Shown: positions 53,236-62,586, counted from the stretch's first letter. The stretch is DNA of 64,000 bases from Synechocystis sp. PCC 7509 (GCF_000332075.2 NZ_ALVU02000001.1:3298324-3362323), one strand, 5' to 3'. The notes: generated by a model from the letters alone, not told the origin. A program made the numbers and translations.

Positions 53236-54513
53236 GTGCAACTGAAGCGATCGCCCACAAAGCGGAAAGTTTTGGGTGTGGCTTTGCCTCACCAAAACCT
53301 TTTCAAGACGAAGTTGCTGGTTGCAGGTGTAAGTGTTTTAAGTCTTGCTGTTGCTGGATGTAGCCAAGCAATAGATGCCCAGCCTCTCAAACAAACTCAA
53401 AGTCCCGTTACAACCAAGTCTGATAATGCCGATGTCAAAGCTTTAGTAAACTTCGGTGCTAGAGTTGCCGGAACGCCCGCTACAAAAAAAGCTAGTAACT
53501 ATTTGCTCCAAGAGTATCGTAAGGCTGGCTATGTGGCGGAAATTCAAACTTTTAGCTATCCCAAATTTGTAGATTTAGGCTCAAATCTAACTATTGATAG
53601 CAAGGTAATTGCCGGAAAAGCCTTAAATGGTTCTCAATCAGGAAAACTTACTGCACCCCTTGTTGTTGTACCTAATTTTGGACGCACAGCAGATTATGCA
53701 AACATTAATGTTAAAGGCAAAGTTGCTATTGTCAAGCGCGGTGAAATCCGTTTTCTAGAAAAGGCTCAAAATGCAGCTAATGCAGGGGCGGTTGGCTTAG
53801 TTGTCGTTAATACTAAGCCTGGTAATTTATTCGGTACGCTAGGGGGTGATGTCAAAATCCCCGTACTGGCGCTAACCAATGAAGCGGGTCAATCTTTACT
53901 AAATGCAAATCAATCCCCCCGTCAAGTAAATCTAGCTGTCAACACCCGTCAAGGCAATATCACTGGACGCAATGTTATTGCTCGTTTACCTGGCGTAACT
54001 CAACCAAAAGTAATTTTAGGCGGTCATTATGACTCGGTAATAGATTCTCCCGGTGCAAATGATAATGCTTCGGGTACTGCTGTTGTCTTGGCGATCGCCC
54101 GTAAGGCTGCAAAAACTCCCCTAGCCCGTCAAGCTTGGTTTATGGCTTTTGACGGCGAAGAAGATGGTTTGCATGGCTCTAAAGCCTTTGTAAGCAGCGC
54201 TAAACCGGAATTTTTGCAAGGGCTTAAAGGTATGCTCAACTTTGACATGGTCGGCGTAAATGATCGCCTACTTGTCGGCGGAACTCAATCTTTAACCAAA
54301 TTAGCCAAGTCTACCAACCCCACTATTACTACTTTTGGCAATCCAGGAGGTAGCGATCATGCTTCTTTTTCTAGCGCTAATGTCCCGGTACTCTTTTTCT
54401 ATCGAGGTGAAGACCCTAATTATCATAGTCCTGGCGATCGACAAATAGATCCCAAACTACTTGATGAAACAACACAACTCGGCTTTGATTTAGCTAACAA
54501 AATTCAAAAGTAA
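53236..54513 (+). CDS. M28 family zinc aminopeptidase, lipoprotein
   Basis: The GTG at 53236 sits 7 bases after AGGAG and gives 425 residues. A hydrophobic signal ends in LSLAVAGC, a lipobox, so the mature protein is probably lipid-anchored at the periplasmic side. A PA (protease-associated) domain lies near residues 100-220 (GKVAIVKRGEIRFLEKAQNA). The M28 catalytic domain has GGHYDSV, NDNASG, FDGEEDGLHGSK and GGSDHASF, which supply the two-zinc ligands and general base. It would trim peptides in the periplasm. The neighbour at 54560 may be in the same transcript. Confidence 0.9.
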   Translation: MQLKRSPTKRKVLGVALPHQNLFKTKLLVAGVSVLSLAVAGCSQAIDAQPLKQTQSPVTTKSDNADVKALVNFGARVAGTPATKKASNYLLQEYRKAGYVAEIQTFSYPKFVDLGSNLTIDSKVIAGKALNGSQSGKLTAPLVVVPNFGRTADYANINVKGKVAIVKRGEIRFLEKAQNAANAGAVGLVVVNTKPGNLFGTLGGDVKIPVLALTNEAGQSLLNANQSPRQVNLAVNTRQGNITGRNVIARLPGVTQPKVILGGHYDSVIDSPGANDNASGTAVVLAIARKAAKTPLARQAWFMAFDGEEDGLHGSKAFVSSAKPEFLQGLKGMLNFDMVGVNDRLLVGGTQSLTKLAKSTNPTITTFGNPGGSDHASFSSANVPVLFFYRGEDPNYHSPGDRQIDPKLLDETTQLGFDLANKIQK

Positions 54514-54559
54514 TTGTTTTACTTCCCAACCCAAACTCATCTTTAAACATACAACAACC

Positions 54560-54973
54560 ATGCTAAAACTTTTACCTCTAGGTGCGGTATTAGCTACTAT
54601 TATCAGCACCCAACTGCCCGGTTTTACTTCCACCCAGCGTTTACAATTAGCTCAATTACCATCATTTGCCGAACCCTACAATTCCACTTCACCAGAAAAT
54701 AACGATCCAAGTGGAAAATTAATAACTACGGCGCTAGTGGTTAGTGCTATTGCGACGGGAGGCTATTTAGCAACTAAAAAATCAAAATCTAATCCTGATA
54801 GTAAAATAGACCAAGCGAGTCCCAAGTTGCGAAAAAAACTCCTAATTCTCTTGTACAATGACAGCGAAACTGCTAACCGTTTATTAGCTCATACTCAACA
54901 AACCAATCCCCAAAAATCAGTTAATTGGGCGATGGAAAAAGTAATCTATGACTTAGAACGCGATCGCGCCTAA
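54560..54973 (+). CDS. hypothetical membrane/secreted protein
   Basis: A 137-residue protein with an N-terminal hydrophobic segment (LLPLGAVLATIISTQLPG) that could be a signal, a low-complexity stretch, and a second hydrophobic helix near residue 55-70 (ITTALVVSAIATGGYLATKK). The C-terminal 60 residues are helical and charged, ending VIYDLERDRA. I recognise no family. It follows the M28 gene after 46 bases on the same strand. Confidence 0.6.
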   Translation: MLKLLPLGAVLATIISTQLPGFTSTQRLQLAQLPSFAEPYNSTSPENNDPSGKLITTALVVSAIATGGYLATKKSKSNPDSKIDQASPKLRKKLLILLYNDSETANRLLAHTQQTNPQKSVNWAMEKVIYDLERDRA

Positions 54974-55136
54974 CAAGCATAATAACCTTCTTTAAAGGAT
55001 GAATTAAAAGCTTTTTAATTAGTATCTAATAGTTGCCCTCTTGCTTAAAAAGTGAACCATGAGATATTTTCTCCCTTTTTTAAGGGGGGATCTCCACATA
55101 TTCCATTTTTAAACAAACCGCCACCAGTGCAATGAC

Positions 55137-56042
55137 TTACGATTGCACTTGCGCCACTACCTTTACCTTTTCTAAAAACTCTTGCGTCAACTGAGTAAAA
55201 GCTTTTGCTCCCGCCGTACTAGGATTAGTCAAAACTACAGGCATAAAACTATCTACAGCTTTCGCCACATTAACGTCAATAGGTATATTAGTGCTAAACA
55301 GCTTACTTGCCCCAAAATCTTGATTAACCCGCGCAATCACTTGACGGTAATATCTCCCTGTTAGCAAATTACCCGACATTGTAAAAACTATCCCCAACAT
55401 CGAAACCTTGAGAATTTGGTCTTTTTGATGGCTTTCTTTTAAACTGGCAATTCGTCGCTCTAATAACTGAATCCCAATCACTGATAAAGGTTCTGGTTTT
55501 GCAGGCAATATATAAAAGTCACTCGCTACCAAAGCACTGCGAGTCAAAAGCGTATACCCCGGAGCGCAATCTAAAATAATAAAGTCGTATTCCCCAACTA
55601 GCGGTTGTAATATTTTTTTGATTAAAAACCTTTCAAAGCGATTCCATACAAATTCAAATTCGCACTTACCCAAATCGAGCGCCTCCTGATGAAGCATTTG
55701 CGATACTAAAAATTCGTCGTAAAGGTCAATATCTCCTGGTAATAAATCCAAACCTGGCAAGTTGCAAACGTCGTGTTGCACAACATCATGGCTAGAAAAC
55801 TTTGGGTTATCAACTGGACTAATAATTTGCTCAACTAAGTATCTCAAAGTCTGCTTGCGCTTTCTAAACTTGGCAAACTCCGATGGTGGCATCAAACTTA
55901 AAGTAGCGCTGATTTGCGTATCTAAATCTACTACCAATACTCGCTTACCATGCTCTTTAACTAAAGCTGTCGCCAAATTAACCGATAACGTTGTTTTACC
56001 AACTCCTCCCTTCATATTTGCCGTTGCAATAACATACCCCAT
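55137..56042 (-). CDS. ParA family ATPase, orphan
   Basis: A 301-residue MinD/ParA-type P-loop ATPase. The deviant Walker A is NMKGGVGKTTLSVNLATALV, and later motifs are VLVVDLDTQISATLSL and FIILDCAPGYTLLTRSALVA. The C-terminal part contains SMLGIVFTMSGNLLTGRYYR. ParA proteins position DNA or protein cargo with a ParB-like partner, but no parB or parS-like array is seen here. It sits beside the azoreductase and the nuclease/translocase operon; no functional link is shown. Confidence 0.92.
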   Translation of the reverse strand: MGYVIATANMKGGVGKTTLSVNLATALVKEHGKRVLVVDLDTQISATLSLMPPSEFAKFRKRKQTLRYLVEQIISPVDNPKFSSHDVVQHDVCNLPGLDLLPGDIDLYDEFLVSQMLHQEALDLGKCEFEFVWNRFERFLIKKILQPLVGEYDFIILDCAPGYTLLTRSALVASDFYILPAKPEPLSVIGIQLLERRIASLKESHQKDQILKVSMLGIVFTMSGNLLTGRYYRQVIARVNQDFGASKLFSTNIPIDVNVAKAVDSFMPVVLTNPSTAGAKAFTQLTQEFLEKVKVVAQVQS

Positions 56043-56197
56043 TCATCTATCCCACTACGCCAACCAACCAATTAGACTTTACCCGTCAATGCCTTTTTAG
56101 GCAATTTCCTGTCTTTAGATATAGATATCTCCCAAAGTAAGTAATGTAGCCTTAAGTTAGTTTGATGTTAAATTATTAGCCCAAGGATAACTAAGTC

Positions 56198-56818
56198 ATG
56201 GCTCATATCTTGCATATAGACTCTAGCCCACGCGGTGAAAGGTCGCATTCTCGCAGTTTGACTCACCGATTTGTCACCGACTGGAAAAATGCCCATCCTC
56301 AAGATACCGTCACCTATAGAGATTTGGGACATCACCCTGCACCCCATGTAGATGAGCCTTGGATAGCCGCCGCTTACTCCGAACCCAAAACCCATTCTCC
56401 CGAATTACAGAAGGCTATTAGCACCTCTGATACTTTGGTAGACGAGTTATTAGCCGCCGATCGCTATGTCTTTGGCGTACCAATGTACAATTTTAATGTA
56501 CCGTCTACTTTCAAAGCTTACATTGACCAAATTGTCCGCGTAAACCGCACCTTTGCAGTCAACGAGCAAGGTTATCAAGGTTTAGTACATGGTAAAAAAC
56601 TGCTAGTTATTACTTCTAGTGGCGGTAGTTATAAATCTGGTACTCCTACGGCGGGTTATGATTTTCAAGTGCCTTTTTTAAAAGCAATATTTGGTTTAAT
56701 CGGCATTACAGATATTACCTTCATTCACGCCGATAATATGGATAGAGGAGATGAAGGGCGCAAAGAGTCTTTGACGGACGCTAGTAATGCTATTAGTCAA
56801 GCGGTAGCTAACTGGTAG
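56198..56818 (+). CDS. azoR: FMN-dependent NADH-azoreductase
   Basis: A 206-residue flavodoxin-like enzyme of normal length. The opening HILHIDSSPRGERSHSRSLT is the FMN phosphate-binding region. PMYNFNVPSTFKAYIDQIVR and LLVITSSGGSYKSG are typical of AzoR. It reduces quinones and azo dyes with NADH, and probably serves in quinone detoxification. It is convergent with the large fusion gene, 11 bases apart. Confidence 0.93.
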   Translation: MAHILHIDSSPRGERSHSRSLTHRFVTDWKNAHPQDTVTYRDLGHHPAPHVDEPWIAAAYSEPKTHSPELQKAISTSDTLVDELLAADRYVFGVPMYNFNVPSTFKAYIDQIVRVNRTFAVNEQGYQGLVHGKKLLVITSSGGSYKSGTPTAGYDFQVPFLKAIFGLIGITDITFIHADNMDRGDEGRKESLTDASNAISQAVANW

Positions 56819-56829
56819 AAAGATCGCTT

Positions 56830-59487
56830 TTAACCCAAATCAATACTTGTAGCCAGCAAACTCTGTAACCGTTGCAGCGAAGCACCAAAAAGCAAATCTC
56901 CTTTACCCAATAAATAAGCGGCGGCGGTTTGCTTTCCTCCTAAAATAATCGCTGAATCCGCCTCACTAGCGGTTTTTAATGCTATTCTCCCCGGCAAATT
57001 TGAGCGGATAATTGGCGTAACAACTTTAGCTTCTGGGCGCTGGGTAGCAATAATTAAATGAATCCCCGCCGCCCTTGCCATTGCCCCCAAGCGCTTGATA
57101 TTTTGTTCTAAGGCTGTGCGGCTGTCTTTTTCGGTCATAAAGTCGGCGTACTCGTCAAATATGCAAACAATGCGCGGTAATGCTGAGGATGACTTTTGAT
57201 TGTAAGTGCTTATGTCTGCACAACCTGCGGTTTCAAAACGTTGATAGCGCTTATTCATTTCTGCTACCAATTGTTCCATTAATGCGATCGCGCGATCGCA
57301 ATCCTTAACAATGGGAGAATACAACCAGGGCATTTTCTCAAATTCAGGAAATGTTACCCTTTTAGGATCTACTAAAACAATTTTTAAGTTATCGGGCGTA
57401 TGGCGTACCAATAAGCTAAGTAAGAGACTTCGCAAAAACTCGCTTTTTCCGCTTCCGGTTGTACCGCCAACTAAGAAATGACAGGTATTGGGATCAGCTA
57501 AATCTGCTTCTACTAACTTACCTTCTAAATCTACACCAATGGCAATTTTTATCGGCGCGGTAGGGGGTAAAGTTGCAGGAATAACAAAGTTCTCAAAACT
57601 AGCAACTTGGCGGCTTGTACGTGGCAAATCAACGCTAATATAGCCTGCTTGTGTGGCAATTAAAGGTGTATTAGCGATGCCTAAATGTACCTTCAAGTCT
57701 TGAGATGTATTGACGATTGAGGTAAATTTTACGCCTAAATGGGGCTTAAGCTTGACGCGAATAAATGCCGAACCGACTACAGAACCCAGGTAATCTACAC
57801 CTAGCTTAAAGGATTTTAGGGTTTCTACTAATTGGTGGGCGATCGCATCGGCTTCAATAGAGATGCTATCGGAACTATCTATAGTCCCCCTAACCCCCCA
57901 ATTCTGGGGGGAACTTGAATTTAAGTCCCCCAAAGTTGGGGGATTTAGGGGGCTTTCCGCAACTGGTGCATCAACTTTTTGACTGGTAGGTTGGGGAGTT
58001 TTTATAACAGGTTTTGCTTCGCTACTAGCTTCAAAAAAGCTTTGACATTTGACTTTTTGCGGACAAATATTACATAACAAATCTGGCTGCGTTGTTGGTG
58101 GTGGGGGATTGGGTTGAGGAGAATCCCAAGCTAGCCATTGACGCATTTGTTGCAGCTTTTGCGGAATTAGCTGGTGTACAGTTTTTTCTAATTCATCCCA
58201 CGTAAAAGTTAATTCTTCCCAATTAGGCAAAACGCTATAAACGGCGGAATCTATAGCTACTCCTAGCTTTTCTTTCAGCATATAGCTGTAAAGCGCAACT
58301 TGAGCTAATTGGGCGGATTTATCAACGGCTGGATAAGTTTTGTATTCTATTACACAAAGGCGATGATGTTCAAAATCATAAACTACACTGTCAAAACGCC
58401 CTTGAACTAATTGCTGTGTACCATCTGTTAGTTGAAAAGAATGTTTTACCGTCGGCTTAATTGCGATTAACGTTTTACTAATTACTTCTGCACCGTTGCA
58501 ATAACGCCGATTTTGAACTAATAATTTTGCCCAGTGGTGAATAAGTCCTTTTAAGGCTTCCCAAAGCTGATACAGGGCGGCGGACTTACTTGGATTTGTT
58601 TGTACTATTGCTTTAAGATAGGGAAAAAATGATAACTCGTAAAATAGCTGTTGCATTTGCTGCGCGATCGCATTTATATTTAATTGTTCTACTTCTGGTT
58701 GCAATAACAAACTAAATCTAGGTTCTTGTTTGGCGATAAAAGCAAAGTTATCCGCTAATTGATGAAATTGAGTGCCAATTTTTGATGAATTTCCCCCTGG
58801 CAAAAACATCATATTTCCGCCCCAGCGATGTCCCAAATAAAACAAGCGCGGACACTCAAAAGCTACTCTAACTTTGGTAACGCTAAAAGAGCGCGAACGA
58901 GAAGAATTAGCAACTTTATTCACTGGCTTTATTTGATTTGGGTTACTTATTTCTAGTAAACGGCGATGGATTTGAGCTAAATAAACACTGTCCAGATTTG
59001 CATATTCTAGCTGCGAGTTTGTAAGTGGGCGCTGTCTCCAGTTACTTGACTGTTCTGTTTTATCTACATTAGAAAAACCACAAAGTTCTTCTGCTAAGGT
59101 TTTGAGCTTTAAGTTAGGTAATTGAGCAACTTCTTTGAAACTATGTCTTAATTTTCTTGCTAGTTGTAGCGTACAAGTAACATTTTTTGCTTGGTCTTTT
59201 CCTAAAAATTTCAAATCATAGTTGGCATTATGAAAAACTTTTTCAATTTTAGAATTAGCCATAACTTTATTAATAAAATAAGTTACCAGTTCTGGCTTAT
59301 CTAACACATCTAAAACATAAGCTTTAGTTCCCGTTGTATCTGTAAGATCGTCAGAAGCTTGAATTAGAGATATTTTTGGTTTTGAAGTTTGCCAGTCTGC
59401 TGTTTCAGTGTCTAGCCAAAGTATTTTGGCAAGAGCAAGTTTGTCAATTACTTTAGTAATTTCGTCAGGTTTTGTTAAATAAAACAT
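56830..59487 (-). CDS. fusion of DEDDy 3'-5' exonuclease, Cas4/RecB-like Fe-S nuclease and FtsK-type DNA translocase
   Basis: Three enzymes in 885 residues. (1) Residues 1-190: RNase D-type exonuclease with D26 and E28 in LDTET, D91 in HNANYDL, and Y162/D166 in LEYANLD, a complete DEDDy set. (2) About 200-490: a PD-(D/E)XK nuclease with H242 (GTQFHQL), D366 (GRFDSVV) and E381-x-K383 (IEYKT). C212 plus C472, C475 and C481 give the C-n-C-x2-C-x5-C pattern of Cas4/AddB 4Fe-4S proteins. (3) About 590-885: a soluble FtsK/SpoIIIE motor, Walker A GGTTGSGKSEF (K681), Walker B CIFDEYAD (D778) and IIATQRPEAKVVTPIIRSNL. There are no membrane helices and no FtsK gamma domain. A palindromic repeat encodes residues 512-535 in the linker. 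It is the last gene of a three-gene operon. Confidence 0.88.
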   Translation of the reverse strand: MFYLTKPDEITKVIDKLALAKILWLDTETADWQTSKPKISLIQASDDLTDTTGTKAYVLDVLDKPELVTYFINKVMANSKIEKVFHNANYDLKFLGKDQAKNVTCTLQLARKLRHSFKEVAQLPNLKLKTLAEELCGFSNVDKTEQSSNWRQRPLTNSQLEYANLDSVYLAQIHRRLLEISNPNQIKPVNKVANSSRSRSFSVTKVRVAFECPRLFYLGHRWGGNMMFLPGGNSSKIGTQFHQLADNFAFIAKQEPRFSLLLQPEVEQLNINAIAQQMQQLFYELSFFPYLKAIVQTNPSKSAALYQLWEALKGLIHHWAKLLVQNRRYCNGAEVISKTLIAIKPTVKHSFQLTDGTQQLVQGRFDSVVYDFEHHRLCVIEYKTYPAVDKSAQLAQVALYSYMLKEKLGVAIDSAVYSVLPNWEELTFTWDELEKTVHQLIPQKLQQMRQWLAWDSPQPNPPPPTTQPDLLCNICPQKVKCQSFFEASSEAKPVIKTPQPTSQKVDAPVAESPLNPPTLGDLNSSSPQNWGVRGTIDSSDSISIEADAIAHQLVETLKSFKLGVDYLGSVVGSAFIRVKLKPHLGVKFTSIVNTSQDLKVHLGIANTPLIATQAGYISVDLPRTSRQVASFENFVIPATLPPTAPIKIAIGVDLEGKLVEADLADPNTCHFLVGGTTGSGKSEFLRSLLLSLLVRHTPDNLKIVLVDPKRVTFPEFEKMPWLYSPIVKDCDRAIALMEQLVAEMNKRYQRFETAGCADISTYNQKSSSALPRIVCIFDEYADFMTEKDSRTALEQNIKRLGAMARAAGIHLIIATQRPEAKVVTPIIRSNLPGRIALKTASEADSAIILGGKQTAAAYLLGKGDLLFGASLQRLQSLLATSIDLG
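57884..57953. repeat. palindromic repeat inserted in frame in the translocase fusion
   Basis: The inverse of the 70-bp element at 3779-3848, with the same two hairpins. In the gene's frame it encodes [18 protein letters not shown] then GVRG, almost the same peptide as in lnt. It lies between the nuclease and motor domains. Confidence 0.9.
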
Positions 59488-59529
59488 TAAATAAGAATGC
59501 CTAAAATTTTTAACTCAATAATTTTATTT

Positions 59530-61572
59530 TTATTTAGATGCTACTACTAAACAAATTAATTGACTTTTTGGTTTTGCATGAGGATCAACAATTTGAACTC
59601 TACCTTCTTGACATAATTCTTCTATTAGCTGATTTATTTGTGTTTCTTCTACATTGGGAAAATAATCAGTCGCATTTTTAATCAATGTTTGTCTTCCTAA
59701 AAATGATTGTGTTGCTACAGTATTTAAAAGTAATTCTTTAACAGGTGTTAGAGGTGGTGAAGTTTTTATATTTCTACCTTGCAGTTGTTCTAATAAATAA
59801 CATTCTTCTAATACTTTTGACTCAAGGGTAATTTCTTTAAGTTTTTTGAGATTAATAGCTTCATTCCCAATAATTAAATCTCCCTCTCGCGCATCTTTGA
59901 CTAATTCATAGTAAGCCACTAAGCTATGTACTGATGCAATTTTTGGCTGAATTTGCCGATGATGAAAACCGTTAAATATTTGTGTATAAACTTTATACCC
60001 TTTATTATTTGAATTACCTAATTTTGAATCGCGAATCAAATATAAAATTTGGCATGATTTACGATCAATAGCTTTTTTGCAAGCTTCCATGACATGAAAA
60101 AAGGTAGTCATGTTTTGGTCTTCTGTCCATACAATACCTAAAGTTTCATATTTTCCAGGTAATTTGTAACTAAGAGAATAATTAGCAAATTTTGTTGCTT
60201 TTAAAAATGGTGATTTTATATCTTCCATTTCTAAAACACTTAAGGCTTCTTGCAACATTTGGATCAGTTCTGGCGATGATTGCTGATTTAGTTTAGTTAC
60301 TTGCTTTTGAGCTTTAGTTAATTCATCAATCCATTTCAACTTAAAACTCGCTACCAATTTTGAGCGATCGCCTTTATCTTGTACTACAGGCTTAAATGTA
60401 CCTATACCGCCAGCAACTAGCCATTCTTTGTATGCTTGTATTACCTCTCGTCCAAAAATTAAAACTTCTCTGGGGTTAGTCTTTCCGCGCGGAAATTGTT
60501 CTAACAAATATTGCTGATTTATAGGATAAATATTAGAAGCTGGTAGCGGGTTTGCTTGAGAATGTAAAAAGTGTAAGCGAGTTAATAAAATAGATTTTGC
60601 GTCAGTTAACGTAATCGGTTTTAAACGAGTTTTGATATCAATGCGATCTTTGTGCGACTGATCTACATAAGTTTCATTTTGTCGCCAAGTATCTGTAGTA
60701 ATGCTGATAATTACTAAAAAGTTTTGATAGTCATCATGAATTTTTGTCGCAGCACTAAATAAAGTTTGTAAATCGGGAAACCCATTAGCTAAACGAGCAA
60801 TACTTTCTAGTTGATCGAAACATAAGACAATTGGCTGGGTTTCAGTAGCAATTCTGCCAAAATTGGCTAAAGTCTCACAAGCTGCTTCTTCGGTATTGAT
60901 AGAACTTTTTACCCCTAATTCCTTTAAAGATTCTTCGCTCAAATCGTCGCCGCGCAGCCATTCGCAAGCTAAATCATACTTTTTAGGATTGATTAAATCA
61001 TGGAGTACCCCAAAAAAACTATCTGGATTATAAATAGCTGCATTGTGATAATTTTTTTTCAGATATTTAATAAACTTTTGGCGATCGCTTGTCAACCCTT
61101 CCCAAAAGTTATCTTGCATCAATCGCTCTTTTAAAGTGCGTTTGGTAAACACAGATAAGCTTTTTAGCCATAGCATCAATTGCGAATCTTTTTGTCCTGC
61201 GGGGATTTGGACTAAACTATCTACGGTATAGCGTAAAATATGCCACCAAATGCGATTACTTTGCGGAAACGGGCTAATATAAGCAAAAAAAGCTTTGTCG
61301 TTAAGAGTTTTCTTTAATCGTCCTAGTAAATAAGTTTTACCTGAACCTGGATCGCCTTCTAGCAACAATGTCCTAGTAGTGCGATCGCCAGCAACTTGAG
61401 CAAGAGTATCTGTTACTGTAGAAATCGTTTCTGTATGAATAGACTCTACTACAGGTTCAGCTTGTTGTTGACTGCGCCAAAAATTAACCGAACGATAATT
61501 ATCGAAGGGATTAGTGCTTTGTAAAATCAGGTTATCAATGGATGTCACAATTGAGGTATTTTGATTAGTCAT
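59530..61572 (-). CDS. P-loop ATPase (AAA/STAND-like), middle gene of the nuclease-translocase operon
   Basis: A 680-residue protein with Walker A LLLEGDPGSGKTYLLGRL (residues 73-80) and Walker B PIVLCFDQLESIARL near residue 253, followed by VIISITTDTWR and RLKPITLTDAKSILLTRLH. This order suggests an ORC/Cdc6- or STAND-type ATPase. A middle part with coiled or helical character leads to a C-terminal region (about 600-680) with ELLLNTVATQSFLGRQTLIK, which looks like a winged helix. No nuclease motif is visible. The ATG overlaps the stop of the upstream gene by 8 bases. It presumably loads or regulates the translocase/nuclease encoded 42 bases downstream. Confidence 0.8.
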   Translation of the reverse strand: MTNQNTSIVTSIDNLILQSTNPFDNYRSVNFWRSQQQAEPVVESIHTETISTVTDTLAQVAGDRTTRTLLLEGDPGSGKTYLLGRLKKTLNDKAFFAYISPFPQSNRIWWHILRYTVDSLVQIPAGQKDSQLMLWLKSLSVFTKRTLKERLMQDNFWEGLTSDRQKFIKYLKKNYHNAAIYNPDSFFGVLHDLINPKKYDLACEWLRGDDLSEESLKELGVKSSINTEEAACETLANFGRIATETQPIVLCFDQLESIARLANGFPDLQTLFSAATKIHDDYQNFLVIISITTDTWRQNETYVDQSHKDRIDIKTRLKPITLTDAKSILLTRLHFLHSQANPLPASNIYPINQQYLLEQFPRGKTNPREVLIFGREVIQAYKEWLVAGGIGTFKPVVQDKGDRSKLVASFKLKWIDELTKAQKQVTKLNQQSSPELIQMLQEALSVLEMEDIKSPFLKATKFANYSLSYKLPGKYETLGIVWTEDQNMTTFFHVMEACKKAIDRKSCQILYLIRDSKLGNSNNKGYKVYTQIFNGFHHRQIQPKIASVHSLVAYYELVKDAREGDLIIGNEAINLKKLKEITLESKVLEECYLLEQLQGRNIKTSPPLTPVKELLLNTVATQSFLGRQTLIKNATDYFPNVEETQINQLIEELCQEGRVQIVDPHAKPKSQLICLVVASK

Positions 61573-62368
61573 TGACCTTAATAAAAAATAACGGACTACC
61601 CGATCGCTGTTTGATTCCGGCGTTGACTTGCGCTGGCGAGTAACGGCTTGATTCTACCAACGCACTTAGTTCTATTTTGTCGCTTCCTTCCAAGCGATAA
61701 AGCGCTTGTTCTAAGTCTTCCCTAGATAAAGACGGTTGTAACTTTTCCCGCAAATAAAATATTGGTAAATAATTATCTGTACCAAATTCTTTGTCTAAGT
61801 CTTGGATAATCTGCAAAATTTCCCCATCGTTGGGTTTGTGTTTAGAATCTACTGCTATTAATGGCGGTTGACGCAAAAACTTTAAGTAGGTAGCCAGCAT
61901 ATTTTTGGTTAGGGTAATATTACCTTTCCCGCTAGGATCGTATTGTTGTTGTAAATATTCCTTTCCTCGCTCTGTTAGCCAAACCTCCTTAATTTTTTTA
62001 TCGGTTTTGTTAACTTGAATCAATCCCTTTTCTAGCAAAGCTTGAACTAGCTTTTGGGCTTCTGGGGCAGCAATACCCGTTTTGCTAGGTGAAATCGCTG
62101 CTTTTTGGCAAGAATTGAGAATTTTTAATTCCTGAGCCGTTACAGGTAATTGTACTGATTCTATTTTAAGTAAAGCCATACCTGCACTAGCAATTTTAAA
62201 CTTGCTAACTTCGTAAGTAACCCCCACTAATTCGCGCTCTAGAAGTTGACGACAAGTTTTATCGCGATCGCTTGCTTTAAGGGAACTAAGCTTAATTTTT
62301 GCCAAAGCTTCGCGGTAATTGGGAGCGTCAAGGAGTTTTAAGACAAATTTTAGTTCGATGTTTTCCAT
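61565..62368 (-). CDS. multi-winged-helix-like protein, first gene of the nuclease-translocase operon
   Basis: A 267-residue soluble protein with no enzyme motif. Several segments look like winged helices: about 1-60; about 75-145 with LVQALLEKGLIQVNKTDKK and VWLTERGKEYLQQQY; and about 185-260 with YLPIFYLREKLQPSLSREDL and LEQALYRLEGSDKIEL. It could bind DNA or act as an adaptor for the ATPase. The gene overlaps the next by 8 bases and is transcribed divergently from the membrane-protein gene at 62587. I know of no named family. Confidence 0.75.
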   Translation of the reverse strand: MENIELKFVLKLLDAPNYREALAKIKLSSLKASDRDKTCRQLLERELVGVTYEVSKFKIASAGMALLKIESVQLPVTAQELKILNSCQKAAISPSKTGIAAPEAQKLVQALLEKGLIQVNKTDKKIKEVWLTERGKEYLQQQYDPSGKGNITLTKNMLATYLKFLRQPPLIAVDSKHKPNDGEILQIIQDLDKEFGTDNYLPIFYLREKLQPSLSREDLEQALYRLEGSDKIELSALVESSRYSPAQVNAGIKQRSGSPLFFIKVND

Positions 62369-62586
62369 AAATAGCCCTCAAATAAGATTTGAGCGATCGC
62401 CTTATCTGTTTTAACAAGCGCGATCACTTTTTGTTTTAACTAAATTTCATCCAAATATTGCGCTTAATTTATACCAAATAGTCAAAATTGCTCATAAACT
62501 TAGAACGGCACAGAGTCATAAAAGTAATATTTTTTACTAATATGCTGCAAAAGTGTAGTTAATGTTACAAAGCAAATTTAACTCCG

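Noticed and set aside
55137-62368. ParA gene as a fourth member of the nuclease-translocase operon
   Set aside because: The azoR gene on the opposite strand separates it from the operon, so co-transcription is not possible from the same promoter.
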